From NCBI GenBank assembly GCA_030549335.1, contig CM060197.1:48015654-48079653 (forward strand): a stretch of 64,000 bases of DNA. The letters are read 5' to 3'. This document shows, piece after piece, positions 24,201 to 35,854 of this stretch. A program made the position numbers and the translations under genes. Numbering within the stretch: the first letter of the stretch is position 1; every line of letters begins with the position of its first letter. Below the pieces are notes generated by a model, which searched no databases, had not been told where the DNA came from, and saw only the letters and a program-made list of their open reading frames with translations. This DNA comes from Pontederia crassipes. Taxonomy: Eukaryota > Streptophyta > Magnoliopsida > Commelinales > Pontederiaceae.

Positions 24201-25944
24201 ATAACCAGATTTTTTTAAGCTAAGAAGAACCAGTAATTACCCAGGAAGACCCTAGTTTATCCAAGTCAAATGAATATCTGTTATAAGGTATTGACTCTAT
24301 AAATTCCAGAAGTAAGGGTTACATGTAATTATGTGCATATACAAAACTTAAATATGAAACTGCTCAGAAGGAAAAATATGCCCAAATAATAAGTTAAAAC
24401 AGTTAAACACAGGTCATCAACATAATATATTCTTATAAGCAAGAACATACATGAAAGTTTACAAGGTTAAGATAAAATCATAGGATCATACGCTCTAGAA
24501 AATCACCAGCAAAATAAATAAATAAACAAGCAAATATATGCATCATTTGATCCAACAGAATATGCAATAATGTCTATACTTATAAGATCATACCACTTGG
24601 TATATCTTTCAAAGCTGTGCCACGACCCTGCACCCAAAGAATGAGAAATGCATACATTAATCTATGTTAAATTTGATGTGCTGATTAATTTTCCTACAAG
24701 CTTAAGCCAATAGAAAGAGTAACATCATTAATTTTATATTTTTAACATTCCCCCTCATATGTGAGTGACTGACAACTTTGGTCTAGCCCAGCCCACCATA
24801 TGGACAACAAAGGGAGGAAAAAAATTTTAATAAGAGCTTAACGAGGTTTGAACTGTTGACCTTTGACTCTTATACCATGTTAAAATCGAAGGATCATGGA
24901 ATATACCTTCTCAACTTGAAACTCTCTATGTGGCTCTTTTTCAATAACTTCGACCAATCTCTCCACAGTTTTCCTCTCCCGGACAGGCCGGTCACTGGAA
25001 GAAACTAGAGGGCTAGATAATTCCTTGACTTTTTTATCAACTTCCTTCTTTGCTTCTCCCTTTTTAGCGGCTTTTTGGCCCCTTGACCTTTTCTTCTTTG
25101 ATCTTCCGCTTTCCTTATCCTCTTCTACTTGCTCTGTCTTTGGCCTATCCCCCTCTTCTACCTGCATTTTATCTGTATGTTCCTCCTGTTTCTCTGCATC
25201 TTCTTGTTTATCATCCTCTTCAGTTTCTTCCTTTTCTTCATGCTCCTGCTGTGTACCCTCTTCCTCTTCTCCCACTGCTTCTTGCTCATGTAGTCCATCC
25301 TCTTCCTGTTGTGTAGCTTCTTCCTGCTCTTGTTCTTCATCCTCTTCCTTCTTTTCATCTTTCTCCTGCTCCAACTGTTTGCCTTCTTCTTTTCCCTTCG
25401 TTCCATGCTCCCCATGTTCCTCCTGTTTCTCATCTTTTCCCTGCTCTTCCCCCACCTCAGCTTCGACCTGTTTGCCAACTTCATCTTGTTTTACTGCTTC
25501 ATCTTCTTTCTTCCCATCTTTATGTTTCTCCAGGTCATCTTCTTCTGTACCTTTGGCTTCTTGTTCCTCAGTCTTAAGGTCTCCAACATCAACCATTTTG
25601 ACATCCTCATTGTCCATCAACTTTTCACTTTCAGTATCCAACATTTTCACATCATCAGCTTCTTCTTCTTTTGCATCATTTACATCTGTCATATTAACAT
25701 CATCAGTGTTTTTCTCATCCTTCGACTCACACACACGTGCATCTTCTGCTATGCCATTTTCTTCCTCATGCTCTACATGTTCAGCCTCCTTCTTGGCCTC
25801 GTTCTTCTTTCCTTTCCCAACATTTTTATCTGCATGCTCCTTCTTTTCAGAATCGGCCACCAGGTCTTTATTTTCAGATGGTGGACCAGACCCATTGGTC
25901 GCCGAAGCTTCCTCTACTGTTGTTGCCGGGTCTGGTTCTTTCAT
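18206..25944 (-). CDS. DEK: DEK-domain chromatin-associated protein (plant DEK), 11 exons
   Basis: Coding exons (minus): 24907-25944, 24594-24627, 23544-23620, 20755-20814, 20530-20640, 20350-20427, 20118-20204, 19480-19894, 18920-19026, 18457-18487, 18206-18372. All introns are GT-AG and the phases join to one 734-aa frame (2205 nt). Residues 1-300 are an acidic Glu/Asp/Lys-rich low-complexity region; a basic patch (KKKRSRGQKAAKKGEAKK) and RPVRERKTVERL follow. The conserved core is FQVEKGRGTALKDIP, RKKPSDIKLIHQTLFGRKGK and ILQFSGFVWHE, then EKQRAKMKEKLDKY and a SAP-like helix pair EDLVTKLLDFLVAPHP (about 441-456). A Lys/Ser nuclear-signal-rich linker precedes the DEK_C fold (about 650-702, SKEELRSKICEILKEVDFN to LMIQEEL). 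Plant DEKs bind DNA and histones and shape nucleosome occupancy in the nucleus. The first ATG after the upstream stops is taken as start. A 5'-UTR exon probably lies near 27022-27110 (donor CAG/GTATTC at 27021). Confidence 0.93.
21585..21920. repeat. Local tandem duplication around the SINE target site
   Basis: The stretch TTAGTTTGAAAATTAGGGTC plus TCTGAGCAATGAACACTA appears at 21589-21624 and again at 21844-21882. The stretch AAAGAGTATTAATTAATGAAT occurs at 21805-21826 and again at 21882-21901. An approximately 78-bp unit was therefore duplicated, with the SINE inserted in one copy. Confidence 0.7.
21625..21788 (-). mobile_element. Au-like SINE in DEK intron 3
   Basis: A 164-bp insertion ends (on the minus strand) in TTTGTTGTTGTTGTTGTAG, preceded by GACCCCATTTAGTGAGATAAG, which closely resembles the 3' end of plant Au SINEs. 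It is flanked by a perfect 17-bp target duplication, CTGAGCAATGAACACTA, at 21608-21624 and 21789-21805. Confidence 0.85.
22688..22913. mobile_element. Foldback MITE with about 100-bp arms in DEK intron 3
   Basis: The left arm TATCATCATATAAAAATTAT pairs with the right end of the element, and both arms also share AAACCAAAGGATRCTTGTAAG and GCATTTATAGATGCTCATCT. The two arms are nearly complementary over their whole length with only a few substitutions, meeting near 22790-22800. The transcript would form a long near-perfect hairpin in the pre-mRNA of DEK. Confidence 0.8.
23812..24358. repeat. Tandem duplication of about 240 bp in DEK intron 2
   Basis: The segment from TGTAGCCAACAATTTTCCC to GTGCATATACAAA occurs at 23812-24050 and again at 24069-24358 in the same order with few changes (CTCAACAATGAAGAACTATA, AAGCTAAGAAGAACCAGTAA). 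The second copy is longer because of an insertion at about 24104-24150 (separate entry). Confidence 0.8.
24114..24149 (+). other. Apparent 5' half of elongator tRNA-Met, inserted in an intron
   Basis: The 36 bases starting GGGGTGTCGCAGTTGGCTAG and ending GTCTCATA resemble the 5' half of plant elongator tRNA-Met: acceptor strand, D-arm with GTTGG and CTAG, then an anticodon stem ending in the CAT anticodon. They are present in only one of two tandem intron copies and are flanked by AGAAACAGAACC and AGAAACCGAACC, a probable target duplication. The assignment is from memory of the tRNA; a truncated SINE head is the alternative. Confidence 0.5.
24695..24898 (-). repeat. Dispersed repeat filling most of DEK intron 1
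   Basis: On the minus strand it reads TTAACATGGTATAAGAGTC, then CAGTTCAAACCTCG (box B-like) and ends with AAAATATAAAATTAATGATG and TTACTCTTTCTATT. A second, inverted copy of the same motif set is at 57637-57880. It accounts for about 200 of the 279 bp of the intron, so the intron may have expanded by this insertion. Class uncertain (SINE-like). Confidence 0.5.
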
Positions 25945-27180
25945 CTCAGTTGAATTAGAAGACTAATATCTTTTGAAGTGATCACCTGCCCTCAGATTCA
26001 GATTATCTTTCTGCATATACCCTGAAATTATAAAGAGAAGAAGTTAGAAGCTAGAATTGGAAACACTAACCAAACCATTAATTACACGCTGCAAATTTCA
26101 AAATCTAAGCATACACATTACTGAAGCTCGTTAACCAAAGCAATGAAGCTATGAGTCGTTAATTTGCAATAGCATGCAGAATATAGGGGCAAAAAGTCAA
26201 TTTGCAATAGTATGCAGAATATAGCGGCAAAAAGTCAATATCAAAGGACCAAAACCTTCATTGAAAGTGAACAAAGGATCCAGAAATAAAAAACAAACGA
26301 GAGAGAATGGAGTTGAGAAACCTTGGCATAATTGCATCTTTAAGCATAATATAAACATTTGCCATCACGCATGAAGAAAACAAGAGAGGAAATTAGGGTA
26401 TGTCATGTCAAGAACGAAGAATCCAAATCTTATACTAACTAGACGAAGTAAAACCCTCCAAGCTAGAAAGCATCAAAACGTGACCTTTCGAAAACGGAAA
26501 ATAAAATAGTAAAGTGGTGACTATTTCCCACAACACAAACCATTTCCCTCTACTCACGCAGAAGCCGAGAGATAAAATTAGGTTATTGCCTACGAAGACT
26601 GAAATCTCGTACTAACTGGAAGAAGTAAAACCCCGAGCTAGAAAGCATCAAAATTTCACCTTTCTAACAGAGATAAAGTGGAAACAGCAAATGAAGTAGT
26701 AAAGTGGCAACTTTACACCAAAATCCTAACAAACAAAAAAAAGTTCAAAACCCTAGTTTTCTCTTCATTTTTTTTTTTTTTTGCATGTTCTCCTACCCAC
26801 ACCTCACCGCATTCTCACAATCTCGAAAGGAGCTGGCGAAAGAAGACGAAGGGGACAAAAACGAAGAAGAAAAGACGAACCTTCCCCGGACAAAAGCTCG
26901 CAGAAGTCAGAACCCTAAACAGGATCGACGCAATTCTCACGGCGCAGCAAAAAAAATTACGCAATTCTCCCGGTGCAGCTAAAAAAATACTCTCCGGCAA
27001 GGGGAGAGATAAAGAATACCTGAGAGATCGCTCGAGTTCCCGGCGGCCAAGAATCCGACGCGAACTCAGTTCCCGAACTCCGATTCCGACGAAATCGCAG
27101 ACCAAATTAAGCAAAACTTTAAAAAAAACAATATATATATATTATTTAGTTATATATATAAATAGTTATATAGGATTAAA
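25945..27180 (-). promoter_or_regulatory. DEK 5' UTR, probable leader intron and promoter region
   Basis: Upstream of the DEK ATG the DNA has no continuing frame. A consensus donor (CAG/GTATTC) at 27021 and a pyrimidine-rich acceptor candidate near 26025 suggest a leader intron. AT-rich TATATATA tracts at 27130-27175 (minus strand TATATAACTATTTATATATA) could supply the TATA element. A duplicated stretch (CAATTTGCAATAGYATGCAGAA) sits at 26160-26225. Open frames here are not conserved-looking. Confidence 0.4.
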
Positions 27181-29269
27181 ATATTCCTCTACGCTCTTCG
27201 AACCTTTCTCGCTTGTGCTCCGGACCCCAAATAGAATTCTAATCCGGTTTTGAGCCGCGACGCCGAATCGGCAAAAGAGAAAGAAAAAGTACCCGCTCGA
27301 GTCAACCACCGTGGGCTCCACGAGGATGACCCGCCACGTCACGCCGGTTCCCGTGGGGTGCGTTACAGGGGTAACTCCGATCTCGGTGCTGTCAGAATTG
27401 CGGTGTAAACGGCCGGCTCCTGAGACACGTGGGACGACCTGAAAGGCGGAGAGGAAGTGGAGCGGATGCCCGGAAACCGACGGATGTGATTCCGTACGGA
27501 CGCAGTAATCGGCGGATCGAGACCGTCCGTTAGGACATTCGTGGATTCCACCCCGATTGAATGCATCATGGTCTCCTTTATTGTGGGTAATTTGGTCCGG
27601 CTCGGATTTCAATTAACGTAATATAATCATCACTTTTTGCAATTACTGGAATTATAATATTATTTGGCAAACACCAGTAATATAAATTGTAATTATTATA
27701 ATTGATGAAGAAAAATCTATCTATTTATTCTATATATATCTATATCTATATATATATATATAAATGTGGCATCTCCACAAATTTTTGAAAAAAATAATTG
27801 AAACAGTGGAATGCCATGTGGCATTTTTGAAAAAAAATAATTGAATAATAATATAGTTAAAAAATAGAATTTAATCAAATATAACAAAATTGAATAAAAA
27901 GTTCAACTTTTATGGACTTAATCATAATAAACAGACATAACTAAGAATACATAATTTGAGTAGAAGTAGGACTTTTGGAAATAACTGAAAATTGTGTGTA
28001 TATATATATATTATATATATAATCGTAATCATATATTCCGGAGGTTGAAATAACGCGCAATTATCTGTATATTTCATATACATTTATCCAATTAATCTAA
28101 TTTGGCATAACGCAATTAAGTTAGCAGATTTTGGATACGGATGATATATCTAACTATCATATATATTACTATAATATTAGGAGCTTATACAATTTTATAG
28201 TAATATGAAATATCTGGAATTGGATCTTATATATTTAATATATTATATATTTCACTATTAATATTAGGATATATGTAAAATATATGGAATATTATGTATA
28301 GATTAGGACTATTATTTTATTTATTTTACCTAATCTAAAAATAATATATATTATTATAATTTGAATTAGATTATGATTATTAGTTTGAATACTTATTTTA
28401 TTAAATGAGACATTCATCCACTCAAATTAATTTTATTTTATGGTTACATGGACTCCCAGCACATATATTATTGTCTTATATTAGGATTATTAATTTATTT
28501 ATTTCATGTAATCTTAACATAATTAGTGATGATTGTATACAAATATTAGATATTAATATAAGAATCTTATAAAATAATATATTATGATTATAATTTGAAA
28601 TAGATTAGGATTATTGATTTAAATACTTTTAGGCACATATTAGGATTTAAAATAATTTATTTGAATATTAATATTTTATTCAAAGATATATCTTAAAAAA
28701 TAATTGAAATAATAATACAGTTAAAAATAGAATTTAATCAAACATAACATAATTGAATAAAAGTTCAACTTTTATGGACTTAATCATAAACAATAGATAT
28801 AAATAGACATAACTAAATAATAGATAATTTGAATAGAAGTAGGAGTTTTGGATTGAATGTGATATATAAGACAAAAGAAAAAAAAGAATTAAGATTAAAT
28901 CGTAAAGAGATTAAGGAGATAAAAATAGCTCAACTCCCTCCCTTTTCTTTTATCCCAACTAACTAAGATACTTATTTATCTAACTATAAAAAAAAGGTCT
29001 CCCTCGTGCCTCTTCCTTTACATTAACATAATTAGTAATAATTGTGCATCAGATTCTTAGACTAGTTACACTTAAATACTCTTAAAAGTTAGTTAAATTT
29101 TAATCACATATTATCACAGTTAATAAAATAAAAAATAGAAAAAAGGAGTATGGATAAAACCTGCGCACTCTATATGCTTCTTTAAAATAATTAAAAGATT
29201 ATATTAAATTATATTTTTTTATAAAATGAGAGAATATTAATATTATTAATGCATCACGTCTCTGGTGGG
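27181..29269. other. AT-rich intergenic DNA with a spaced direct repeat
   Basis: The first 400 bp are GC-moderate without recognisable genes; the rest is very AT-rich with TA-repeats (27737-27763, 28001-28021). A roughly 165-bp segment beginning AAAAATAATTGAA and containing AAGTTCAACTTTTATGGACT occurs at 27825-27990 and again at 28690-28852, same orientation, about 0.87 kb apart. It may be the ends of an old element, but I see no coding sequence between. Confidence 0.45.
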
Positions 29270-30905
29270 TATTTTCTAAACTATGGGTGGAATGATTAAT
29301 TGGATAAATTACGTCAAATACCTTTCAATTATGTTTATTCAGCGATATTCTCCAACTTTAATTTATAACACGAATGTCCTCCATCTTATAATTTATTTCA
29401 CGGAATGCCCTTTCGACCGGAATACTCAATTTCCCGATTGCTCCGCTGACGTGGCCATACTCTCTCTCCACCGCGCAGGCAAGCATTTGACGTGACATAA
29501 TTAACAAATTATTAAAAAAATATTAAATAATAAAATAATAATAATAAATAACTTTAAAAAAGAGGAGAGCTCCTTCCTCCCTCTCCAGTAGGAGTCGCCT
29601 TAGCGCTAGAGGGTGAAGAGGAGGGGCAGCCGCCCCCTCCCCTCTCCTCATCGGCGATGGAGAAGAGAGACCGGCATCACACATAGCGCAAAAGGAGGTG
29701 GGTGTCGCCCCCCTCAAGCTCACCCTTGAGTACCACTGGAAAGCATATGGCGTCGATGACTAGCTGCATTCTCACCTTCACCGCGCAGGTCCTCAACCTC
29801 TACGTAGCCGACGATGGAAAGTACCAAATGGCGGACATCCACCTCAACCGCTACGTACACCCCCGCGTCTTTCGCCACCTGGGCCATGATGACTGCCTCC
29901 TCAACGACGGCCACCCTCTGCCCCTCCCCCCGGCTTCTCCATCGACTTCGAGCTCGTTGGTGATTGCATGCATCGTCGGGGCACGTAGAAAGCGCAAAGG
30001 GGGGTGTCGCCCCCGCGAGCTCCGCGCTCGAGGGGGGTGATGCCCCCCTTTTGCATCGCATGCGTCGCCGGCGCACTCGGGCAACGCAAAAGGGGGGAGG
30101 GGTGCGACGAGCTCCGGCCAGCCAACAAGCAGAGAAAAGGGGGACTCCCCACCCCTGTGCGTCCCTCGATGATCGTTGGAGGTCGCAGAAGAGGAAGGGG
30201 GGCAGGCTCCCCGCAGAGAAAGGGGGGTGAGGCCCCGCGCAGAGAAAAGGGGGGCTCGCCCCCCTCTGCGTCCTCCGGTGAGAGAAGGGAGGGCGAGTGG
30301 GTGACGGTCAGGCATCGGGGCGGCACGAGCATCATTGGCGAAGGAGATCGGTGCCTCGTCGAGCGGTATTGGGGCTCGCGGAGGGAGGATGTTGATGTCT
30401 CTAGCGACATCGGGGTAACGAGCAATGTCGACGTTAAGCGAGATCAAGTCACCATCGAACGGGATCGGGGCGACGTCTCTAGCTGTGTCACGAGATTGGG
30501 GCGCCATCGATCGGGATCAGGACTCACAAAAATTGGGACGGACGACAACATCTCCAGCAACATCGAGGCATCGAGTGTCATCGTCGAGGCATCGTTGAGC
30601 GGGATCGGGGCGCCGTTGAGCGAGATTGAGGCACTATTGAGTGGGATCGGGGGGGATGACGACATCTCCGGAGGAGTCTAGGCAACGAGTGACGTTGACG
30701 TTGTCTAGCGTCATCTATTAGGATCGGGATGGCGACGAGCAGGATCGGGGCACCGTCGAGCGAGATCGGGGATTGTCGAGCGAGATCGGGGCGGCACCGT
30801 CTCCAACGGCATTGAGGTGATGAGCGGTGTTGATCATTGTCGAGCATCATCGAGGGACGTCGTCGAGCAGGATCGGGATGCCGTCGAGCAAAATGGGGTC
30901 ATCAT
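29270..30905. other. GC-rich low-complexity block of unknown origin
   Basis: From about 29570 composition switches to GC-rich. 29990-30280 carries runs of GGGG and CCCC arranged as short inverted pairs (AAAGGGGGG ... CCCCCCTTTT), able to form hairpins. From 30320 to 30900 it is made of degenerate repeats built on GAGCGRGATCGGGG and CATCGAG. Long open frames exist in several phases on both strands, as expected from GC-rich repeats, and I recognise no domain. It ends where the LINE A-tail begins. Confidence 0.5.
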
Positions 30906-30910
30906 CGAGC

Positions 30911-33743
30911 AAGATTTTTTTTAAATAAAGTGCATTTCCATTAAGGAGGACCATGTAGGTCAAAGAAGGGATGATGCTCGGAGGTGGAACGTCCTCCCAA
31001 AAAAATTTACCATTATAGCGGCCAAAAGATGCATTGATTTCTGCCCCTAGTTCTATAATCAATAGTATATGGGAAAACAAAAGCTAATAGCATGCAAGTG
31101 TCAGAGATAAATCCACAAATCCGCCGAAGACAGCATGCCCGAGAGGAGATGATATTGAAAAGTGCCTTGGAATCGGTATGGATCCTTATCCGTCGAAGCC
31201 CACTCTTGTGACACTCGGCCAAGCCTGAAAGAACACTCCACGCCTCCAGCTCGATGGGCGGACGATCTCCTTTTGCGGTTAGCACCTACAAAAACAAAAG
31301 AACCAATATCATTGCGTAAAAGGTATCCAGTACTCCCCTCACCGGTGGTTGCCACGAAGGAGCTATCGGTATTGAGTGCTACCCAATGAAGGGGGAGGGG
31401 GGAGAGTTTCTCCCACTGGACTCGGAAGGGTCTTGGGGGCAAGTTGTCTCAAGGGCATGGACCGAAGTGTACTCTTGAAAGCCAGTTATTGCCCACTCCC
31501 ATACGACCTCCATGGTTGCATGTCGGGAATTAAAGTGGATGTCATTGCATAATTTCCATATTCCCGAAAGACAAAAGGCGAAGATAGATAAAAAATGGTG
31601 TTTAGACCGCTGATCCATACCAAATCCCTCGTGTATCTAGGATCCAGAGGCCCAAGTGTCAAAAAGTTGGAAAGAAACATTAAGGGTGGTATGGAAGAGA
31701 TTCCAGATCCGCATAGCAAAAGAACATTAAAAAAAATAAGTGATGGTTAGTTTCAATGGCGTGTCTCCGGAGGGAGCAAGAATGATCGATGGCATTGTTA
31801 AATTGTTGGATGTAGTCAAGGGTGGGGAGCTCTTAGTGTAATAGCTTAAAAAAACTAATTTTTGGGAGAATAAAAATGCGTCATATATTCCATGATTGCC
31901 TTTTAGTGGAGGGCGTCGGCAAAACGCAAGGACTAATTACACAAAACTTGCATTACGAAGCTCATGGGTGTCCGTCACCCAGACCCACGCATCATCACAG
32001 GCATAAATAAGAATACAAATATGTGCAATCGTAGCACAAAGTGAATAGCCAAAGAAAACATGAAGCCAATCAAAATCCCACGAGCCATTAGTAATAACAT
32101 GAGCCACCACCATATCATCAAAATTCATGTCCATATTTATATAAGTAGGCATCCAGTAAAGTGGGATAGGAAAAACCCAAGGATCATGTAGTATAAAAGT
32201 GCTAGTGCCATCATCAATACATTTAGAGAAGTCTCCCCGTACATCATTGATAGAGTTGATAATGAGTCGCCATGACCATGCAGGTTCCTGGGTAGGGCGT
32301 GGGGACCATAGGGAGAGAGTGCCATATTTATTTAAGACAATGCTAGTCCAAGGGGAGTTATGACCATTAAGGAGTTCTAGCACATGCTTAGCCAAAGAGA
32401 GCATATGATAATACAAAGGTTTTTAATACCCAAGCCCCCTCACCCTTGGGAGCTTGAACAATGGCCCAATTAACAAGGTGCATACTGCATTTGCCAGTGC
32501 CTACATCTAAAGGGAATGTGCGAGATAATCAATCAAGTGATGCAATGATACCCGAAGAAAAGTGAAGGGTACTGAATGAATAAATAGATAAGGTTGACAG
32601 AACTGACTTGATAAGTGTGGTGCGTCCAACGATGCTGAGAAGCCGACCATTCCATCCACTAAGCTGAGAAGTGGCTCTATCAATAATAGAGTGTTGCTCC
32701 CGCATACGTATGAACTTGGTGGAGATAGGGGTACCGAGGCATGAAAACAGGGAAGATCCAAGATTAAAACCTAGTTGCGAGCTCAGCAGGTTGTTGCGGC
32801 CAACAATCATCTTGGGTGGGAGATAGATTGCGGACTTTAGAGGATTCACACGCTGATTTATAAGGTGATGGTAATTATTCAGAATACCCTTTAAGTTCAT
32901 ACAAATACATTTAGTGGTTATAAGGCAGACTAAGAGATCATCGATATATAATAGATGGCTTAGTGAGAAGTTATTAATAGTAAAGGGTGTTATGTTACCA
33001 AGGTCAATTTGCTGCTGCATTAAAGATGAGAAAATGTACGGTGACAAAGGGTCCACTTGTCAAATACCACTAAAAGGTTGAAATGATTATGATTTGTGTA
33101 CCATTGGCAATGCAAGAGTATGTAGGTGAAGTGATGCAACTACTAACCCAATTGATAAATTTAACTAGAAAGTTCATGATGACCATGATTTGAAAACTGA
33201 CCGCCACTAGATGCGATCGAAGGCCTCTCCATATCAACCTTAATGAGCATATGCTTTCTCCTCTCAATATTGAGCGAATGGGCAAGTTCTTAGGCAATCA
33301 AGATATTATCCTGAATATTACGTTCAACTACAAACGTCGATTGTGTATTGTCAAGTCACTGAGAAATCGGGCAAAATCTGATAGCAAGGATTTTTGCTAG
33401 TAGCTGATAAAGAACATTGCATAATGATATCAGACGGTAGTCCTTAATCATGGCTAGGGTGGAAGTCTTATGAATGAAGATAATTGAGGTTAGCGTCCAG
33501 TCAGAAAGGGATAATGTAGGTGGGAAAAAAACACGTTTATAAGAGAGAAGATCTTAGGGCCAACAATATCCCAGGATGTCTTGTAAAACTCGGTGGTGAA
33601 CCCATATGGTTCCCGAGTCTTGCCCGAGAGAATACTCCACAGAGTGGAGCGCACCTCGACATTAGAGACCGACGCAAGTAGGGAGGCATGCCAAGAGCAA
33701 TCAATGGCAAGAGGTGGCGGCCAATCCGCCTGGGAGACGTTAG
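30911..33743 (-). pseudogene. L1-type LINE ORF2 remnant (RT to RNase H), 3' end with A-tail
   Basis: Reading on the minus strand, order is: RT N-terminal block (GKTREPYGFTTEFYKTSWDIVG, 33570-33640), RT catalytic YIDDLL (32930-32960), the LVDK-like thumb (SGWNGRLLSIVGRTTLIKSVL), zf-RVT-type linker, and RNase H (WVALNTDSSF near 31375-31385, IELEAWSVLSGL, RIRIHTDSKALFNIISSRA). Many stops and frameshifts separate these blocks. An A-run (plus-strand T-run 30913-30920) directly after AATGCACTTTATTT marks the 3' end. The upstream part continues at 34892 beyond a solo LTR. Confidence 0.85.
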
Positions 33744-34891
33744 TGTTGGATCTAAGTTTTAATGACATATAAAATTATATTTTGATGATACAAATTTTGA
33801 AATATTAAAGTTTAAATGCCGAAAAAGTTTCAATAAAAAGTAATAACTTTATGCACTACACTTTGATTAAATGATAGACCATGATCCTATTAGATTTTGG
33901 ATTGATCATAAATATCAAAGTTGTAGAGAATTCGGTTAGCTTTCCATAGAATAAAAAATCATCTCATTTGAATAATTATGCAAAAAGTTATACTTAAAAT
34001 AGTGCAGGATAGTCCACCTACCGGCTAGAAGATAGGTCGACCGGTCAATGCAGAAAATGTCCAATTTCAATAAACAGAATGTTGAGACTATACCGGTCCG
34101 GAACAGGTCGATCGGACAGTGCAAAATTTGCTAACGATCATATTTTTTTCATAAAAGAAAGTGTACAGGTCGACCAGTCCATATGTACGGTCGATTGGCC
34201 TCCGAGTCAAATGAACAATAACGATCAATTTTGAAGGAGACAATTGTGAAATGATTTTTGGACGACTTTCTCACTTGCTGAAGCTTATAAAAGGAGTGCC
34301 AAAGCCAAAAGGAAGTGCATCCATCCAAGCCTTGAAGAAAAACTTCAAGTTATCAAAAGAAGACATTCCTTTGAAGTTTTCATTTTTAGTTTTCTCTTCT
34401 TTCTCTCTTTTTCTCTTGTGAGCTTAGATTTGTAAAAGAAAGAAACATTTTATTTAGAAAAATGTTGAAAGAGCTTCTATATAAAAGATGTTCAAAATCT
34501 TACCTCTTGAGCGAGAAAAAAAGATTAAGCTTCATTAGAGAAGATGTGTGCCTTACCTCTCGAAGCAGAGAAAAAGAGGCGTGGTATAAAGGGCTTTTCT
34601 TCCTCGCCCCATTTGGAATAAAGGAAGAGATTCTAGTGGAATCTTCGACGGTCTCGAGGTCGAAAAGTCGGAGCGGGGACGTAAGTCAAGGTATGGCCGA
34701 ACCTCGTCAATAACCACCGTGTATTTTGTGATTGTTTCTCTCTCTCTCATATTGATTTTGATGTGATCTGAATTGCATTAATTTAAAATATTTTAATAAT
34801 CAATTTTAAACTTCCGCAATGATTTTTGTGAAATCGATATTTTTGTTTTAACACCAATTCACCTCCTCTTGGTACCCTTTGGGATCTTACA
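33744..34891. mobile_element. Solo LTR (1148 bp) inserted in the LINE
   Basis: It begins TGTTGGATC and ends GGGATCTTACA (TG...CA). The flanks are GTTAG (33739-33743) and ATTAG (34892-34896), a 5-bp target duplication with one difference. Removing it rejoins the LINE frame (VPDGQIIANEIEIRNLFW before it and NVSQADWPPPL after it on the minus strand). Internal CTTATAAAAGGAG near 34283 is a plausible LTR TATA box on the plus strand. No internal retroviral-like domain or second LTR is present, so it is the product of LTR-LTR recombination. Confidence 0.8.
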
Positions 34892-35160
34892 ATTAGTAGG
34901 TTGGGGAGGTCGCCAAAGTGTAGTAGTGATCCAAAAAAGGTTCCTAATCTCGATTTCATTAGCTATGATCTGTCCATCTGGCACATGGATACTTTTGATG
35001 AGATTACATTTGTGGCACATCATTGTACCAAGGTGGAAGAACTTTGTATTACAATCTCCATTGCAAAGTCAATTGACCTAGGACTTGCTTCACCAACGCA
35101 GTGCAATATGTCGAAGATATGCGACGTGCTAGTGGTACACATATCAAAACAAACCTAGCT
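34892..35160 (-). pseudogene. LINE ORF2 remnant, upstream part
   Basis: The minus-strand peptide KSIHVPDGQIIANEIEIRNL is the linker that precedes RT in plant L1 elements and is continuous with 33743 once the solo LTR is removed. Beyond about 35150 no LINE similarity is visible, so the element is probably 5'-truncated there. Confidence 0.65.
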
Positions 35161-35854
35161 CCTAATCCGATAATGGACGAGTAGCCATCAAGAGCAGGAT
35201 TGCACTTGGCCACAAGGTGGCGACGAACGAACAAAGGAGACGCTATGGCAGGGATATGTCACAGATGGAAAAAGAAAGAAAGAAACCATTTTGTTTTTAG
35301 GGTAGGTGAGAAAAAAATGGTCGATTTAGAACACGTGAAACATTTACCCTTGCGCACTAATCAAATGGATCACCATGGAAGGAAGATTTTTGGGAGAAAA
35401 TGCGCAGACAAACATTTTATCCTACTAATAAATAGGGTAAAATGGGCATGCTAAGTGGTTGTTGTTCAGCACCGTGCAAAGCAACATTTTGACCGTCCCA
35501 GATCGAATGGTAGAAAAAAAGGTGTCCATCCAAATCGCATCGCACTTTTCTCGCGAGATTTCAAAATGAAAGATGCCTGTCACGCTCATTTTTTCCTTTT
35601 TCTCTCTCCCTCCCTCTCGCCCTCCTCTCTTGCTCAAATGCCTCTTTCTCTCTCCTCCTACAAGGATTCAGCCCCTTCTCGTTCGACGAGCACAGGTCTT
35701 CTCCAGGAGCACAGAGGCAACGACCTGGTGGTTCCAAGTACCTTCCTCTCACACATTCTCTCTCTCGGTCACTTCCACTTTTTGCCTTTTTGCAGCCGGG
35801 TCGGTTCCACATCGGCCTCCGGATCTCCCTCCTTCTCAGATCTCTTGCTCCCGT

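Noticed and set aside
25025-25966. Long open frames on the plus strand opposite the first DEK exon
   Set aside because: They are the antisense of a GA-rich acidic coding exon and encode Ser/Phe/Cys low complexity with no domain; the minus strand has the conserved DEK frame and splice sites.
26678-27253. 191-codon open frame in the DEK leader region
   Set aside because: Antisense to the probable 5' UTR, low-complexity Lys/Arg/Thr content, no domain.
27825-28852. LTR pair of a small retrotransposon
   Set aside because: The two 165-bp repeats lack TG...CA ends, a primer-binding site and a polypurine tract.
29702-30681. Several 100-220-codon frames in the GC-rich block, both strands
   Set aside because: Expected from stop-poor GC-rich repeats; no domains, all six phases similarly open.
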